NCBI RefSeq assembly: GCF_000424285.1
Contig: NZ_AUJP01000017.1
Coordinates: 62,001-126,000, forward strand
From: Butyrivibrio sp. MB2005
GTDB taxonomy: Bacteria; Bacillota; Clostridia; Lachnospirales; Lachnospiraceae
Length of the DNA: 64,000 nt
Direction: 5' to 3'
The stretch's first letter is position 1; each line of letters begins with the position of its first letter. Shown piece by piece: positions 33,498 to 42,132 of this stretch. The translations under genes were made by a program, and so were the position numbers. Below the pieces are notes generated by a model. The model worked only from the letters and a program-made list of their open reading frames with translations. It was not told the origin of the DNA and searched no databases.

Positions 33498-34763
33498 TTA
33501 CGCACCCAGATCAAGCTCTTTAACGAGGTCGTTATACATGAGCTTCTCTCCGTTCCTATATACATATACGTTATCCGCATCGCCGGTATCTTCTACGTAG
33601 CGGCGCAGAATAACCGACGCATACTTTTCATCAAGCTCCATGGTGTGGCAGATACGGTTTGTCTGTTCACAGGTCATAAGTGTTGAGCCTGATCCACCAA
33701 AGGTATCTATAACAATTGCATTTTCCTGACTAGAGTTTCCAATAGGATAAGCCAGTAGATCCAGTGGCTTTGATGTAGGATGGTTCTTATTCTTCTTAGG
33801 CTTATCGAAGTTCCAGATTGTTGTCTGGGACCTGCCGGCCTTGCTACTCCAGTAATGCTTGCCATTTTGAAGGAAGCCATAAAGCACCGGCTCGTGCTGC
33901 CACTGGTAATCACTTCTTCCAAGAACAAGTGAGTTCTTTACCCATATGCAGCAGCCTGATAAATGAAAGCCCGCATCAATGAATGCCTTTCTGAAATTAA
34001 GCCCTTCTGTATCTGCATGGAATACATAAGCCGAGCCACCTTTCTCAAGATGCTCGGCCATGTTTTTAAATGCAGCAAGGAGAAAGTCATAAAACTTGTC
34101 GTTCTCCATCTTATCGTTTTTAATTGATAACCCGTCGGAGCTTTCAAAAGCTACATTGTAGGGCGGGTCCGTTACTACCAGGTTCGCCTTCTTTCCATCC
34201 ATGAGAGCAGCTACATCTTCAGGAGAGGTTGCATCACCGCACATAAGTCTGTGACGACCAACAGTCCAAATATCTCCTCTCTCTACAAATGCTGCTTCCT
34301 CAAGAGCTTCTGAAAGGTCAAAGTCATCATCTTCTACGTCTGACTTATTCTCATCAGCGAACAAATCTGAAATCTCATCTTCGTTAAAACCTGTAAGTGA
34401 AACATCAAAGTCCATGCCTTCCAATGCTTCAATCTCAGCCTTTAACATCTGCTCATCCCATCCAGCATCCTGAGCATATCTGTTGTCGGCTAGGATATAA
34501 GCTTTCTTCTGAGCTTCAGTAAGGTAGTCTACAAATACACATGGAACCTCAGTGATGCCCTCCTCCTTCGCAGCCATAAGTCTTCCATGGCCGGCGATAA
34601 CATTGTAGTTTGCATCAATGATTACCGGATTGATGAAACCAAATTCACGTAAGGATCCTCGCAACTTATTTATCTGCTCCGGAGAGTGTGTTCTTGCGTT
34701 GTTGATATATGGGATGAGCTTTGAAGTCTCAACCATCTCCATTTTTGTTGTAGTTCTGCTCAA
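33498..34763 (-). CDS. ParB-domain DNA methyltransferase
   Basis: 421 aa. Residues 8-100 are a ParB/sulfiredoxin-like domain (KLIPYINNARTHSPEQINKL, VIAGHGRLMAAKEEG). About 155-405 is an amino-methyltransferase with motif IV DPPYNVAF (about 200) and a C-terminal motif I DTFGGSGSTLM, the beta-class order. It probably makes N4-cytosine or N6-adenine marks on phage DNA to escape restriction. It starts at a TTG with AAGGAGG 8 nt upstream, overlapping the stop of the 52-aa gene. Confidence 0.93.
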   Translation of the reverse strand: MSRTTTKMEMVETSKLIPYINNARTHSPEQINKLRGSLREFGFINPVIIDANYNVIAGHGRLMAAKEEGITEVPCVFVDYLTEAQKKAYILADNRYAQDAGWDEQMLKAEIEALEGMDFDVSLTGFNEDEISDLFADENKSDVEDDDFDLSEALEEAAFVERGDIWTVGRHRLMCGDATSPEDVAALMDGKKANLVVTDPPYNVAFESSDGLSIKNDKMENDKFYDFLLAAFKNMAEHLEKGGSAYVFHADTEGLNFRKAFIDAGFHLSGCCIWVKNSLVLGRSDYQWQHEPVLYGFLQNGKHYWSSKAGRSQTTIWNFDKPKKNKNHPTSKPLDLLAYPIGNSSQENAIVIDTFGGSGSTLMTCEQTNRICHTMELDEKYASVILRRYVEDTGDADNVYVYRNGEKLMYNDLVKELDLGA

Positions 34764-34918
34764 CGAAGTCCCCTCCTTCTTACAACCTTACTCATGCCTT
34801 TACTAGCGGCATTGATATCTCCCTTAAGGGCCTGACCTTTAAGTGTCCTATATTCCTGTGCGGACATCTTGTTCTTTTTCTTCTTAAGAGCTCTCAAGAA
34901 TTCTGATTTTTCTGTCAT
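34760..34918 (-). CDS. small basic phage protein
   Basis: 52 aa (MTEKSEFLRALKKKKNKMSA to VVRRRGLR), very basic. It lies between terminase small subunit and methyltransferase, overlapping the latter's TTG start and 4 bp from the former's stop. The tight packing supports it as real. It resembles short Lys/Arg-rich proteins in this position in related phages; function unknown. Confidence 0.65.
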   Translation of the reverse strand: MTEKSEFLRALKKKKNKMSAQEYRTLKGQALKGDINAASKGMSKVVRRRGLR

Positions 34919-34922
34919 TCTT

Positions 34923-35468
34923 TTATCCTTTTCTTTTTCTAAGTAGCATCTCCATCATGTCGTCCTGCGGAGTGCCCACAAAATCTTCACTACAGTTTTC
35001 TTTAACAACCTGAAAAATCTGGTACCAAACTGAATTGATCTGCTTCATGTAAGCCTGACTCATCTGGACATATGGTGATGCACAAGCAGCTCCGGTAGTC
35101 GGGTGCTTGGCAAGGAAACCATATTCGGATATCGCCTGCTCGCATTGAATCCAGCGTGCTACGCTCATGGCATATTGCTCAACAAGCTGCGTGCTGATAA
35201 GCTGATCACAGCCTCGCTCCTTTATCCATTTCCAAGTGTTTTTAAATATCTCATCAGCCCCTAGCAGTTCTCCGTTCTTCTGTTTGGCGTTCAAATACTC
35301 TTTAGGGTCCGGAATGTCTTCTCCCTTAAGGTCTGAGCCCTTGGGGAGCTGAATCACCTTCAGTTTTCTCCCACCAGGATTTCCGGTCTCTATTTTTTCA
35401 GTTAAAGCCTTCGACTTGCGGCCACTGCCAATGCGTGCACCGCCTCTGGCTGTGCCGTCTTTAGCCAT
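34923..35468 (-). CDS. terS: terminase small subunit (P27 family)
   Basis: 181-aa DNA-recognition subunit of the packaging motor. GGARIGSGRKSKALTEKI, then NPGGRKLKV, is the P27-type start, and NAKQKNGELLGADEIFKNTW and SPYVQMSQAYMKQINSVWYQI follow. It lies just before HNH in the usual HNH-TerS-TerL order, with the methyltransferase inserted before TerL. Confidence 0.92.
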   Translation of the reverse strand: MAKDGTARGGARIGSGRKSKALTEKIETGNPGGRKLKVIQLPKGSDLKGEDIPDPKEYLNAKQKNGELLGADEIFKNTWKWIKERGCDQLISTQLVEQYAMSVARWIQCEQAISEYGFLAKHPTTGAACASPYVQMSQAYMKQINSVWYQIFQVVKENCSEDFVGTPQDDMMEMLLRKRKG

Positions 35469-35591
35469 TTTGGTATCTCCTATTTCTTTCCCGGGGTAAT
35501 ACCCCGTTTGATTTTGCTATTTTTGCACGTAAAGGTCCGGCCCGGTCTGGAAGCGTAGGCCCTGTAGAGATTAAGACCGCCCCTCTCTACA

Positions 35592-35954
35592 TCAATACTG
35601 GTACGTAGGATTTCTGTCCTCAGTGAATGTTTTATGGTCGTGATGCATTTTGCAAAGAGGCTGCCAGTTACTTTCATCCCAGAAGAGCCTTGGATCGCCT
35701 CGATGTGGTGTAATATGATCAACAACTGTTGCCCTCGTATAAACACCTTCCTTTTTACATTCCAAACAAAAAAAGTTCTCTGGTTTATCCAGGAACCTTT
35801 TTCTTGCTTTCTGCCACTTGCTTCCATAGCCACGCTCTGCTGCACTCTTCCTGTCACCATTTGGGTGTATTTTCCTGTGCTCATCACAATACTTGCCATC
35901 ACAGAGATTGGCACAACCTGGGTGCATGCATGGGTGCTTAGGTTTATAAGGCAT
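35592..35954 (-). CDS. HNH endonuclease
   Basis: 120 aa starting MPYKPKHPCMHPGC, with AAGGAGAA upstream. Zinc-binding Cys pairs (CMHPGCANLCDGKYC and CLECKK) and the HNH core VVDHITPHRGDPRLFWDESN, then WQPLCKMHHDHK. HNH nucleases next to terminases assist DNA cutting during packaging (HK97 gp74-type). Confidence 0.93.
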   Translation of the reverse strand: MPYKPKHPCMHPGCANLCDGKYCDEHRKIHPNGDRKSAAERGYGSKWQKARKRFLDKPENFFCLECKKEGVYTRATVVDHITPHRGDPRLFWDESNWQPLCKMHHDHKTFTEDRNPTYQY

Positions 35955-35973
35955 AATCTTCTCCTTGCATAAC

Positions 35974-36000
35974 AAAAGCCCCGTGTTTCCACGAGGCTTA
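35974..36000 (-). terminator. GAAA-loop terminator
   Basis: The minus strand AAGCCTCGTG, GAAA, CACGGGGCTTTTG, immediately after the gene at 36006. Confidence 0.8.
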
Positions 36001-36005
36001 GTTCA

Positions 36006-36923
36006 TTAATTCATCCTAAATAGTTGTAACAATTTGCGCCTTTCCGTTTCATCTGAAAGACCTTCTATCATATCTTTTACCTGTTTTTGAGTACCTTCTT
36101 CCAATAACTTCGGATGAGTATTAACAATCCCTTCTAGTTTCTGCATCATCTCTGAAAGCTGTTCTGCATCAACCATCTTTGCTTTTTTTAATGTCTCATA
36201 ATCCTGTCTGAGTGAAATATAACTGCTTAGCATACGAAGACAAATAACTTTTGCTTCATCATCTGTAAGTACTATCTCTTCGTAATCATCACTAACTAAT
36301 GCTTCTGCTAAACTGAATTCTGAGTTTTCCTCATGATAGTAGTACTCTTCTTTATCATTATCCTTTTCTTCTTCGAATCGCCTGTTCACTTTTTTGGGTA
36401 ATGATGCTTTGGTTAGTTCTTTAATATCTTTCTTTTTAATAGCATTCTTTATTCTGCCAACTCCATCCTTAACTCCATGTTTAACTGCTCCTCCAATATT
36501 TACCGCACCTTCAACTATTTCAGGATTATTTGCTAGTAATTCTGCAAAGGAGTTAAGCGTTTCTAGTACTTGGTTTACTGTCCCCAAAATGCTTGTATCT
36601 GAAGTATCATTATCATACTCATAGTCATCTATCTTATAGTCATCTATCTCATAGTCATCTATCTCATATTGCTGTGTTGACTCAATTTCACTAAGAATTT
36701 CCTCTTTTATTTCGTCACGCAGTTCATCCTTGATTTCTTCTCGAAGTGTATCCTTATACTCATCAAGAGGAACATAGTTATCCGTCGATGTCTCAAGCGT
36801 TCCGTCTTTTCTTCGTCTTCCTCCACCTCTTGGATGATGACTTGTGACATCATTACCTTTTTTATCGTAGTTTGGCACGTCCACTATGTACTTTGTGCTA
36901 TCTTTTTTCTTTTTATCACTCAT
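36006..36923 (-). CDS. acidic repeat-containing hypothetical protein (cargo gene)
   Basis: 305 aa. A basic start (HHPRGGGRRRKDG) is followed by a charged helix (KDELRDEIKEEI), a Tyr-Ile-Asp-Asp repeat (three exact 15-bp DNA units, 36621-36665), helical middle and acidic tail. No family recognised. An extended -10 promoter TGCTATACT ends 6 nt before the ATG and no ribosome site is present, so the mRNA may be leaderless. Own promoter and terminator mark it as a moron inserted between HNH and sigma-like genes. Confidence 0.65.
   Translation of the reverse strand: MSDKKKKDSTKYIVDVPNYDKKGNDVTSHHPRGGGRRRKDGTLETSTDNYVPLDEYKDTLREEIKDELRDEIKEEILSEIESTQQYEIDDYEIDDYKIDDYEYDNDTSDTSILGTVNQVLETLNSFAELLANNPEIVEGAVNIGGAVKHGVKDGVGRIKNAIKKKDIKELTKASLPKKVNRRFEEEKDNDKEEYYYHEENSEFSLAEALVSDDYEEIVLTDDEAKVICLRMLSSYISLRQDYETLKKAKMVDAEQLSEMMQKLEGIVNTHPKLLEEGTQKQVKDMIEGLSDETERRKLLQLFRMN
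36621..36665. repeat. tandem 15-bp repeat, three units
   Basis: ATAGTCATCTATCTY repeated three times without gaps inside the coding region, encoding Asp-Asp-Tyr-x-Ile units on the minus strand. Being a multiple of three, unit gain or loss keeps the frame. Confidence 0.85.
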
Positions 36924-36929
36924 GAATTC

Positions 36930-36938
36930 AGTATAGCA
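36930..36938 (-). promoter_or_regulatory. extended -10 promoter of a possibly leaderless gene
   Basis: TGCTATACT on the minus strand, ending 6 nt before the ATG at 36923. Transcription should start at or next to the start codon. Confidence 0.55.
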
Positions 36939-36972
36939 TACATAGATTATTCCATTTATTAAAACATTATAA

Positions 36973-37010
36973 CAAGAGCCCCAAAGGATATATGTCCTTC
37001 GAGGCTCTTA
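36973..37010 (-). terminator. intrinsic terminator after the sigma-like gene
   Basis: The minus strand AAGAGCCTCGAAGGA, loop, TCCTTTGGGGCTCTT. It ends the replication-side transcript before the cargo gene. Confidence 0.75.
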
Positions 37011-37075
37011 TCAATTGTTCCATCTTAACTATATCATAATGTCTTACTGTCTTTTTATGGTATTTACTGTCATGT

Positions 37076-37486
37076 TTATGCAGCAGGAAGTTTTACTGCT
37101 TTAAGTGCCCTGCGATGCAGACGGAAAACATGATCAATGCTGTAATTCATTTCAACAGCAATCTCCTCCCAACGCATTGATGAAAGGTACCGAAGTTCCA
37201 ATAAAACTCTGTATTCATCATTGGATACGGTATCAATAATCTCCTTTGTCTCACGCTTAACCTGTATAAGTTTTTTCATATCATTATCAAGCTCTTCCTG
37301 ATATTCATGCATCTTAATGACAGTACTTTCCATCTTGTGATTATCCTTGGATGTCTGAACCTTTATTGGACTAAGAGCTGCTGATACCTTTGTGGCCAAG
37401 GTCTCAAGCTCAGCTATCTGCATTGCTTTACTTCGGATCCTCATATCCAAGTAATAAGCCCTCGACAAGTATTCTTTTGTAGTCAT
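37076..37486 (-). CDS. sigma-70 region 4-like phage regulator (DUF1492/ArpU-type)
   Basis: 136 aa starting MTTKEYLSRAYYLDMRI. A long N-terminal coiled coil (1-90) precedes a C-terminal helix-turn-helix (LSSMRWEEIAVEMNYSIDHVFRLHRRALKAV) like sigma region 4. Such proteins are late transcription regulators in Firmicute phages and the best candidate activator of this late operon. The ATG overlaps the helicase stop (ATGA). Confidence 0.85.
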   Translation of the reverse strand: MTTKEYLSRAYYLDMRIRSKAMQIAELETLATKVSAALSPIKVQTSKDNHKMESTVIKMHEYQEELDNDMKKLIQVKRETKEIIDTVSNDEYRVLLELRYLSSMRWEEIAVEMNYSIDHVFRLHRRALKAVKLPAA

Positions 37487-38856
37487 TTCTTTTCTCCTCC
37501 ACAAAACTCAGCTTTTACAGCTGCAATAAGTGCTGATTGTGTCATATCCTTCTCGGATAAAGCTTTTAGAATTCTTTCATCTATAGTTCCTTTAGTAACA
37601 ATGTGCTGAACAACCACTGTTCTACTTTTTTGCCCTTGTCTCCAAAGACGTGCTACAGTTTGCTGGTATAACTCCAAGGACCATATCTGTCCAAAGAAAA
37701 CTATATGTGAACCTCCCTTCTGAAGGTTTATGCCATGTCCGCATGATGCGCTATGTATTAGTCCTACTTGAATCTTTCCGGCATTCCAATCCTTAATGCT
37801 CTGATCAGTACCTATTTGCTGGTAATTTGCTCCAAGCTTATCAAGTCTTTCTTTTATACGAACAAGATCATGCTTGTACCAATATGCTAAAAGCATGGAT
37901 TCTCCCTGAAGGGACTCAATGATATCTTCCATTGCATCAAGTTTTGCATTGTGGATTCTGATAATAGCTCCATCATCAGAATAGATAGCTCCATTAGCAA
38001 GCTGAGTTAATTTTCCTGCAAGGGCTGCAGCATTCGAAGCAGTAACGTCTCCTTCTGGAAGCTCAATCACAAGATCCTTCTTTAAAGCATCATATCTTTT
38101 CATCTCTTCTTCGGATAAACTCACGTTATAGTTGGACTCAATAAGCTCTGGCATATCTAAATAATCCTTAGCTTCCATGCTTATTGTGATATCTGAGATT
38201 TTCTTATATATCTCATCCTCAGCTCCAGGGAGAGGTGCGTATTTATATACGATTGCACCTTTGGTAACTGCTGGTCTAAAGAACGCTGTTCTGAACTGAC
38301 CGATAAACCTTCCAAGTCGCTTACCATAATCCATGATCTTAAATTCTGCGTACAAATCCTCGAGCCCATTGCTCGATGGAGTTCCAGTTAACGCAATAAT
38401 CCTTCTAAACTTAGGCCTGCATTTCATAAGAGCCTTAAACCTCTTGCTTTGGCTATTCTTGAAAGAGGAAACCTCATCTACAACACAAGCATTCCAAATG
38501 AAAGGTACTCCTGATTTATTAACAAGCCAATCAACATTTTCTCTGTTGATGATATAAATATCTGCATCAGAAGTTAGTGCTTTTATCCTCTGTTTTTCAG
38601 TTCCTGTCGCTATCACATATCGAAGATGTTTTATGTGATCCCACTGCTCTATTTCATCCCTCCAGGTGTAAGCTACTCTAATCGGACAAATTACAAGAAC
38701 CTTGCTTATTACAAAATAGTCAAAAAGAAGTGCTTCCAGGCATGTAAGCCCAATAGACGTTTTTCCCAAACCACATGAAAGCCAAACCATAGCCTCCGGG
38801 TGTGAAAGAATAAACTCCATGCATTGCTCTTGATATTTATGAGGCACATATTTCAT
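37483..38856 (-). CDS. SNF2-type phage helicase
   Basis: A 457-aa superfamily 2 helicase/translocase: motif I SCGLGKTSIGL (about 27), motif II VVDEVSSFKN (about 125), motif III LTGTPSSNGLEDLYAEF, motif VI QQTVARLWRQGQKSRTV near 415. Together with primase and VRR-NUC it forms the phage replication/recombination set. It overlaps VRR-NUC by 20 bp. Confidence 0.93.
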   Translation of the reverse strand: MKYVPHKYQEQCMEFILSHPEAMVWLSCGLGKTSIGLTCLEALLFDYFVISKVLVICPIRVAYTWRDEIEQWDHIKHLRYVIATGTEKQRIKALTSDADIYIINRENVDWLVNKSGVPFIWNACVVDEVSSFKNSQSKRFKALMKCRPKFRRIIALTGTPSSNGLEDLYAEFKIMDYGKRLGRFIGQFRTAFFRPAVTKGAIVYKYAPLPGAEDEIYKKISDITISMEAKDYLDMPELIESNYNVSLSEEEMKRYDALKKDLVIELPEGDVTASNAAALAGKLTQLANGAIYSDDGAIIRIHNAKLDAMEDIIESLQGESMLLAYWYKHDLVRIKERLDKLGANYQQIGTDQSIKDWNAGKIQVGLIHSASCGHGINLQKGGSHIVFFGQIWSLELYQQTVARLWRQGQKSRTVVVQHIVTKGTIDERILKALSEKDMTQSALIAAVKAEFCGGEKK

Positions 38857-39118
38857 TGAGTACCTCCTCTATCATTTCTATGGAATCAACAACATAAACT
38901 TTGAATCCAAGATTCTTAAGCTCTCTGTGCCTTTTAAGCTGTAAAGCTCTAGGCTTTTTCCCAGGAGCCTTCAATTCAACAAAACCAACCTTCTCACCAG
39001 GCGATAAAATGATTCGGTCCGGCAGCCCGTTATAATTGCTAGACAACAGCTTTGCAGGAATGCAGCCTCTCTTTTTTGCCATAAGAACCAATTTGCTTTC
39101 TATTTCTTTTTCTAACAT
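38837..39118 (-). CDS. VRR-NUC domain nuclease
   Basis: 93 aa with the minimal PD-(D/E)XK VRR-NUC core: NGLPDRIILSPGEKVGFVELKAPGK (Asp, then E-x-K) and LQLKRHRELKNLGFKVYVVDS. Stand-alone copies cut Holliday junctions or flaps and sit next to SNF2 helicases in phages, as here. Confidence 0.93.
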   Translation of the reverse strand: MLEKEIESKLVLMAKKRGCIPAKLLSSNYNGLPDRIILSPGEKVGFVELKAPGKKPRALQLKRHRELKNLGFKVYVVDSIEMIEEVLNEICAS

Positions 39119-39160
39119 CGTTTGCCTCCAACAAGCCTATTCATCAGGTTTTTCTTAAAT

Positions 39161-39265
39161 GGGTGTAGGTCGATGTAAGTCAAATCCAAAACTTTATATA
39201 TAGAAGAAAAACAAAAAAATCTCTTATAAAGGACTTATGGAAATGACCTTCACCGACCTACACCC
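39161..39265. other. candidate phage replication origin (iteron-like inverted repeat)
   Basis: A perfect 12-bp inverted repeat (GGGTGTAGGTCG at 39161-39172, CGACCTACACCC at 39254-39265). Each arm contains two tandem copies of a TGTAGGTCGR-like decamer, pointing inward. They enclose about 80 bp of very AT-rich DNA. It lies between the primase-helicase and VRR-NUC genes, the only sizeable gap in that module. Confidence 0.5.
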
Positions 39266-39295
39266 TTATCTATAAGTGCAGATCAAAAACCAACA

Positions 39296-41602
39296 TTATT
39301 CTAAAAAGTCCTCGTTTTTGAGTTGCACCCCGTAAATTAGCACTCCAGCCTTGGATCTTTTTCTGTTAAGTCCGACGGCTTCAAGTGCAGCATAAAAATC
39401 AGTTGTGCTCCTGGTATAATTCCCTCGCATCTGGCAGAAGTTCCTATACTCCTGATAAAAATCACCGGATTTCACTTTATAAGCAGGATCCAGGTCGCAC
39501 TTTTCACTGAGGAACTCTCCCAACCAATCATTGTCTGCTCTATACTTTTCAATTGCATCAACAACAACCTTGGGTTTAACTATTCGGAATTCATCTTTCA
39601 TCGCCTTATGAGCCCCTTCGATGATCCACTTCATAATGGCGGGGCCTGCATGCTCAGTGAGATAATTCGTATAATTCTTGATGTCTGAATTTCCCTCTAT
39701 TTTGGCATTAAAAGGGATAACTATAAGTCTGCGCCAAGTACCTGTATCAGAAACACCTACCTTGGGAAGATGGTTTGTATACAATATCAACGTATGACTT
39801 GGCCTGAATTTAAAAGGATCCTTATACTTCTTTTCTGCTGCAATCTCATCGGTTGAGCAAAGTTTCTTTACAACTGACGTTGATAGTCTCATTCCATCTT
39901 CGAGCTCAGCAGCAATGACAAGACGCTTTCCTTTCAGTTCTGCCATCTCAGGCCTTGCATTATGCTTACAGCCAACCGTAAGTGTTTCTGCAGAAATCGT
40001 TCCTGCGTAGGATCCAAGCACATTTGCTATGGTGTTCCAAAATGTTGATTTACCGTTCCTGCCATCTCCATATGCAATGATGAGTGCTTCCATGAACACC
40101 TCACCTATAGCAGCAAGCCCTACAATCTTCTGAACATACTCTATAAGTTCTTCATCGCCACAAAAGAAGGTATCCAGGGCTTCCTGCCAAAAGAACTCTC
40201 CTTCATCCCCAGGAGCGACTGATGTTTGCTTCGTAATAAGGTCCATAGGATCCGGGTAATGAGCCTCAGTAATATCCTTTCGAAGGTCTATCGTCATGCC
40301 CGGTGTATTAAGAAGGAACCCGTCACTGTCAAGCTCATCAGTACCAATTCTTACCATAGGCCTTACCGTATTTATCGTTGACTGAATATAACGATAGTCC
40401 CTTCGTTTCATGACAAATGCAAAGTATTGAGAAGCCCTTACAAATTCTTGGTATGCTTTCAGTTCGTCCATATCTGAAATACACTTTTCCAGTGTCTTTC
40501 CACCCTTTTGTACCATTTCCTCTGAAACACCTGTAGCGATAAGATTATCTCTTGCGACTGTTAGTGTCTCTCTGGCATCTGCCAGCTGAAGGTCAATGAA
40601 CTCCATATACGGAACCATCGCTGAAAGGGCTGACTCTTCCCAAAACTCACCTGTGTAATTAAGGAAATGCGTACCGTCTGTGTACTTAAGCTGATCTGCA
40701 TATTCTCTTGCAAACACTGTCGCTTCACCTACGTCTGAAAAGTCATCCGGAAGAAGAGAGAAATTACCGAAGTCCTTTGAGTACTCAGCCGGTGCTTTAT
40801 AAGTCGGATCAGCAATGACTTTCTTATAGTAGAAGCCTACTGCGCTATTCCATATGGTATTCAACTCTGCATCTTCAAGAGGTTCCTCACAGTCTGCCGC
40901 TCTTGAAATAAATAACTGATGTGTCTTATCGGACTCCCCATATCTTTTAAGAACCCTTGCTGCAAAAATTGATAATGTATTATTTCTCTTGCCTAAAGGA
41001 ATGATTTTAGAAAATGCTGCTGGACCTTTTACAGGCTTATCTTCCTTTGCAAAATTTTTCAAACTCGCTCTATCAATATCGCAGGCTTCTTCAATAGATT
41101 CCCAGCCATCATGGAAAATGATATCCTCCGCTCTTACGCATGAGCCAAAAAGAAATCTTGCTGCATCAAGGGCATTCGGATCGAAAAAAGGGTACTTTTG
41201 CTGGATTTTTCCCTTGATCGCGGCATAAATATCGGCGTTGTCACACTCATCGATTGGAAAGAAAACATGGAACTTAGGTCTAGCAGTTCTCCCATCCTTT
41301 TCCTTCATATTGTTTCGACTCGGAACAAGGCAATACTGCACATTCGGCATAATAGTCCCAAGCTTATCCGGGGTAATCCACCCCTCAGCCTCATCTGTCT
41401 CAGTATTATCTATATCAAGACTGATAACATCTGAGCTCAAGAATTTTGAATTGTTTCTATAGGAGTCTTTGTACTTAGCAGCAACGTGATCTTTTTCAAC
41501 TGCCTTAGCCAGCTCCTTCTCATTAGTAATCACCACTTCATGTGGATACAGACAATTGCCTCTGTTCCCTGTCACATCTGCGGTATAAAGCCTGAATTGC
41601 AT
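39296..41602 (-). CDS. phage primase-helicase (AEP primase + D5-type SF3 helicase)
   Basis: 768 aa. An N-terminal archaeo-eukaryotic-type primase (SLDIDNTETDEAEGW with D-x-D at about 59; RPKFHVFF near 108; DPNALDAARFLFG near 140) is followed by a D5-N/PriCT-like middle and a superfamily 3 helicase with Walker A YGDGRNGKSTF (about 510), Walker B VIAAELEDG and LYTNHLPKV sensor. It starts and drives phage DNA replication. Start supported by AGGAGGAAATAAG. Confidence 0.93.
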   Translation of the reverse strand: MQFRLYTADVTGNRGNCLYPHEVVITNEKELAKAVEKDHVAAKYKDSYRNNSKFLSSDVISLDIDNTETDEAEGWITPDKLGTIMPNVQYCLVPSRNNMKEKDGRTARPKFHVFFPIDECDNADIYAAIKGKIQQKYPFFDPNALDAARFLFGSCVRAEDIIFHDGWESIEEACDIDRASLKNFAKEDKPVKGPAAFSKIIPLGKRNNTLSIFAARVLKRYGESDKTHQLFISRAADCEEPLEDAELNTIWNSAVGFYYKKVIADPTYKAPAEYSKDFGNFSLLPDDFSDVGEATVFAREYADQLKYTDGTHFLNYTGEFWEESALSAMVPYMEFIDLQLADARETLTVARDNLIATGVSEEMVQKGGKTLEKCISDMDELKAYQEFVRASQYFAFVMKRRDYRYIQSTINTVRPMVRIGTDELDSDGFLLNTPGMTIDLRKDITEAHYPDPMDLITKQTSVAPGDEGEFFWQEALDTFFCGDEELIEYVQKIVGLAAIGEVFMEALIIAYGDGRNGKSTFWNTIANVLGSYAGTISAETLTVGCKHNARPEMAELKGKRLVIAAELEDGMRLSTSVVKKLCSTDEIAAEKKYKDPFKFRPSHTLILYTNHLPKVGVSDTGTWRRLIVIPFNAKIEGNSDIKNYTNYLTEHAGPAIMKWIIEGAHKAMKDEFRIVKPKVVVDAIEKYRADNDWLGEFLSEKCDLDPAYKVKSGDFYQEYRNFCQMRGNYTRSTTDFYAALEAVGLNRKRSKAGVLIYGVQLKNEDFLE

Positions 41603-41613
41603 CTTATTTCCTC

Positions 41614-41676
41614 CTAATCAACATCTAAACCAAATACAAATCCGGGCATTCTACCAACATCTACATCAACGTTCAT
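41614..41676 (-). CDS. possible 20-aa leader peptide
   Basis: MNVDVDVGRMPGFVFGLDVD, preceded by a strong AAAAAGGAGG about 8 nt upstream, and ending 11 bp before the primase ATG. The ribosome site is better than that of many real genes, so it is probably translated and may couple to the primase. Function unknown. Confidence 0.45.
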   Translation of the reverse strand: MNVDVDVGRMPGFVFGLDVD

Positions 41677-41725
41677 ATCTGCAACCTCCTTTTTGGGATT
41701 TGAAGAAAATAATCCTCATATCTCT

Positions 41726-41756
41726 CCCAATTACAAAAAGGCTAAATTTGTACGAG
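41726..41756 (-). promoter_or_regulatory. conserved phage promoter/operator element, copy B
   Basis: On the minus strand TCGTACA, 13 nt, TGTAATTGGG, then AGATAT. It faces the primase operon and lies 50-80 bp before the 20-aa frame. Confidence 0.65.
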
Positions 41757-41833
41757 AAATTTTAAAAAAATTTTTCTTCCTAAATTTATGTCATCAATCA
41801 CCCAAAAAACTTTTTATAAAATTTCAAAATTTG

Positions 41834-41870
41834 TCGTACAAAAATACCACTTTTGTAATTAGGGATATTA
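41834..41870 (+). promoter_or_regulatory. conserved phage promoter/operator element, copy C
   Basis: TCGTACA, 13 nt, TGTAATTAGG, GATATTAG on the plus strand, facing the polymerase operon. It is inverted relative to copy B, with about 77 bp of AT-rich DNA between. Confidence 0.65.
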
Positions 41871-41906
41871 GAGGCCAATTAGTGAAATAAAAAATACAAA
41901 AAACTC

Positions 41907-41946
41907 TCGTACAAAATAGGTCCTTCTGTAGTTAGGAAATATAGGA
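41907..41946 (+). promoter_or_regulatory. conserved phage promoter/operator element, copy D
   Basis: TCGTACA, 13 nt, TGTAGTTAGG, AAATATAG, 73 bp downstream of copy C in the same direction, and 33 bp before the 46-aa gene. Confidence 0.65.
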
Positions 41947-41978
41947 AGGCATAAGCCCCGAGAAAGTGAGGTGAAAAA

Positions 41979-42119
41979 ATGCAGAACAACGATCTTATGA
42001 AAAAGTCTGATAGTTGGAATCCTGAGAACGATTTAGAACTCGCAGGAATACTGCTAACTATCAGCGCTATAGCAAAAAGACTTGCAAGGCTATTACTGAC
42101 AAACGAAGCAATCAAATAG
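41979..42119 (+). CDS. small phage early protein
   Basis: 46 aa (MQNNDLMKKSDSWNPENDLE, then LAGILLTISAIAKRLARLLL). GAGGTG precedes the ATG and AGGAGG follows the stop for the next gene. The C-terminal half is an amphipathic or membrane-type helix. First gene of the plus-strand replication operon. Function unknown. Confidence 0.65.
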   Translation: MQNNDLMKKSDSWNPENDLELAGILLTISAIAKRLARLLLTNEAIK

Positions 42120-42132
42120 GAGGAAAAAGACA

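Noticed and set aside
35480-35992. 170-aa minus-strand frame overlapping the HNH gene
   Set aside because: It covers the HNH gene in another frame, has no recognisable domain or ribosome site, and the HNH frame is unambiguous.
36621-36665. Three 15-bp repeats as a CRISPR-like array
   Set aside because: They have no spacers and lie in frame within a protein gene. No CRISPR array was found anywhere.
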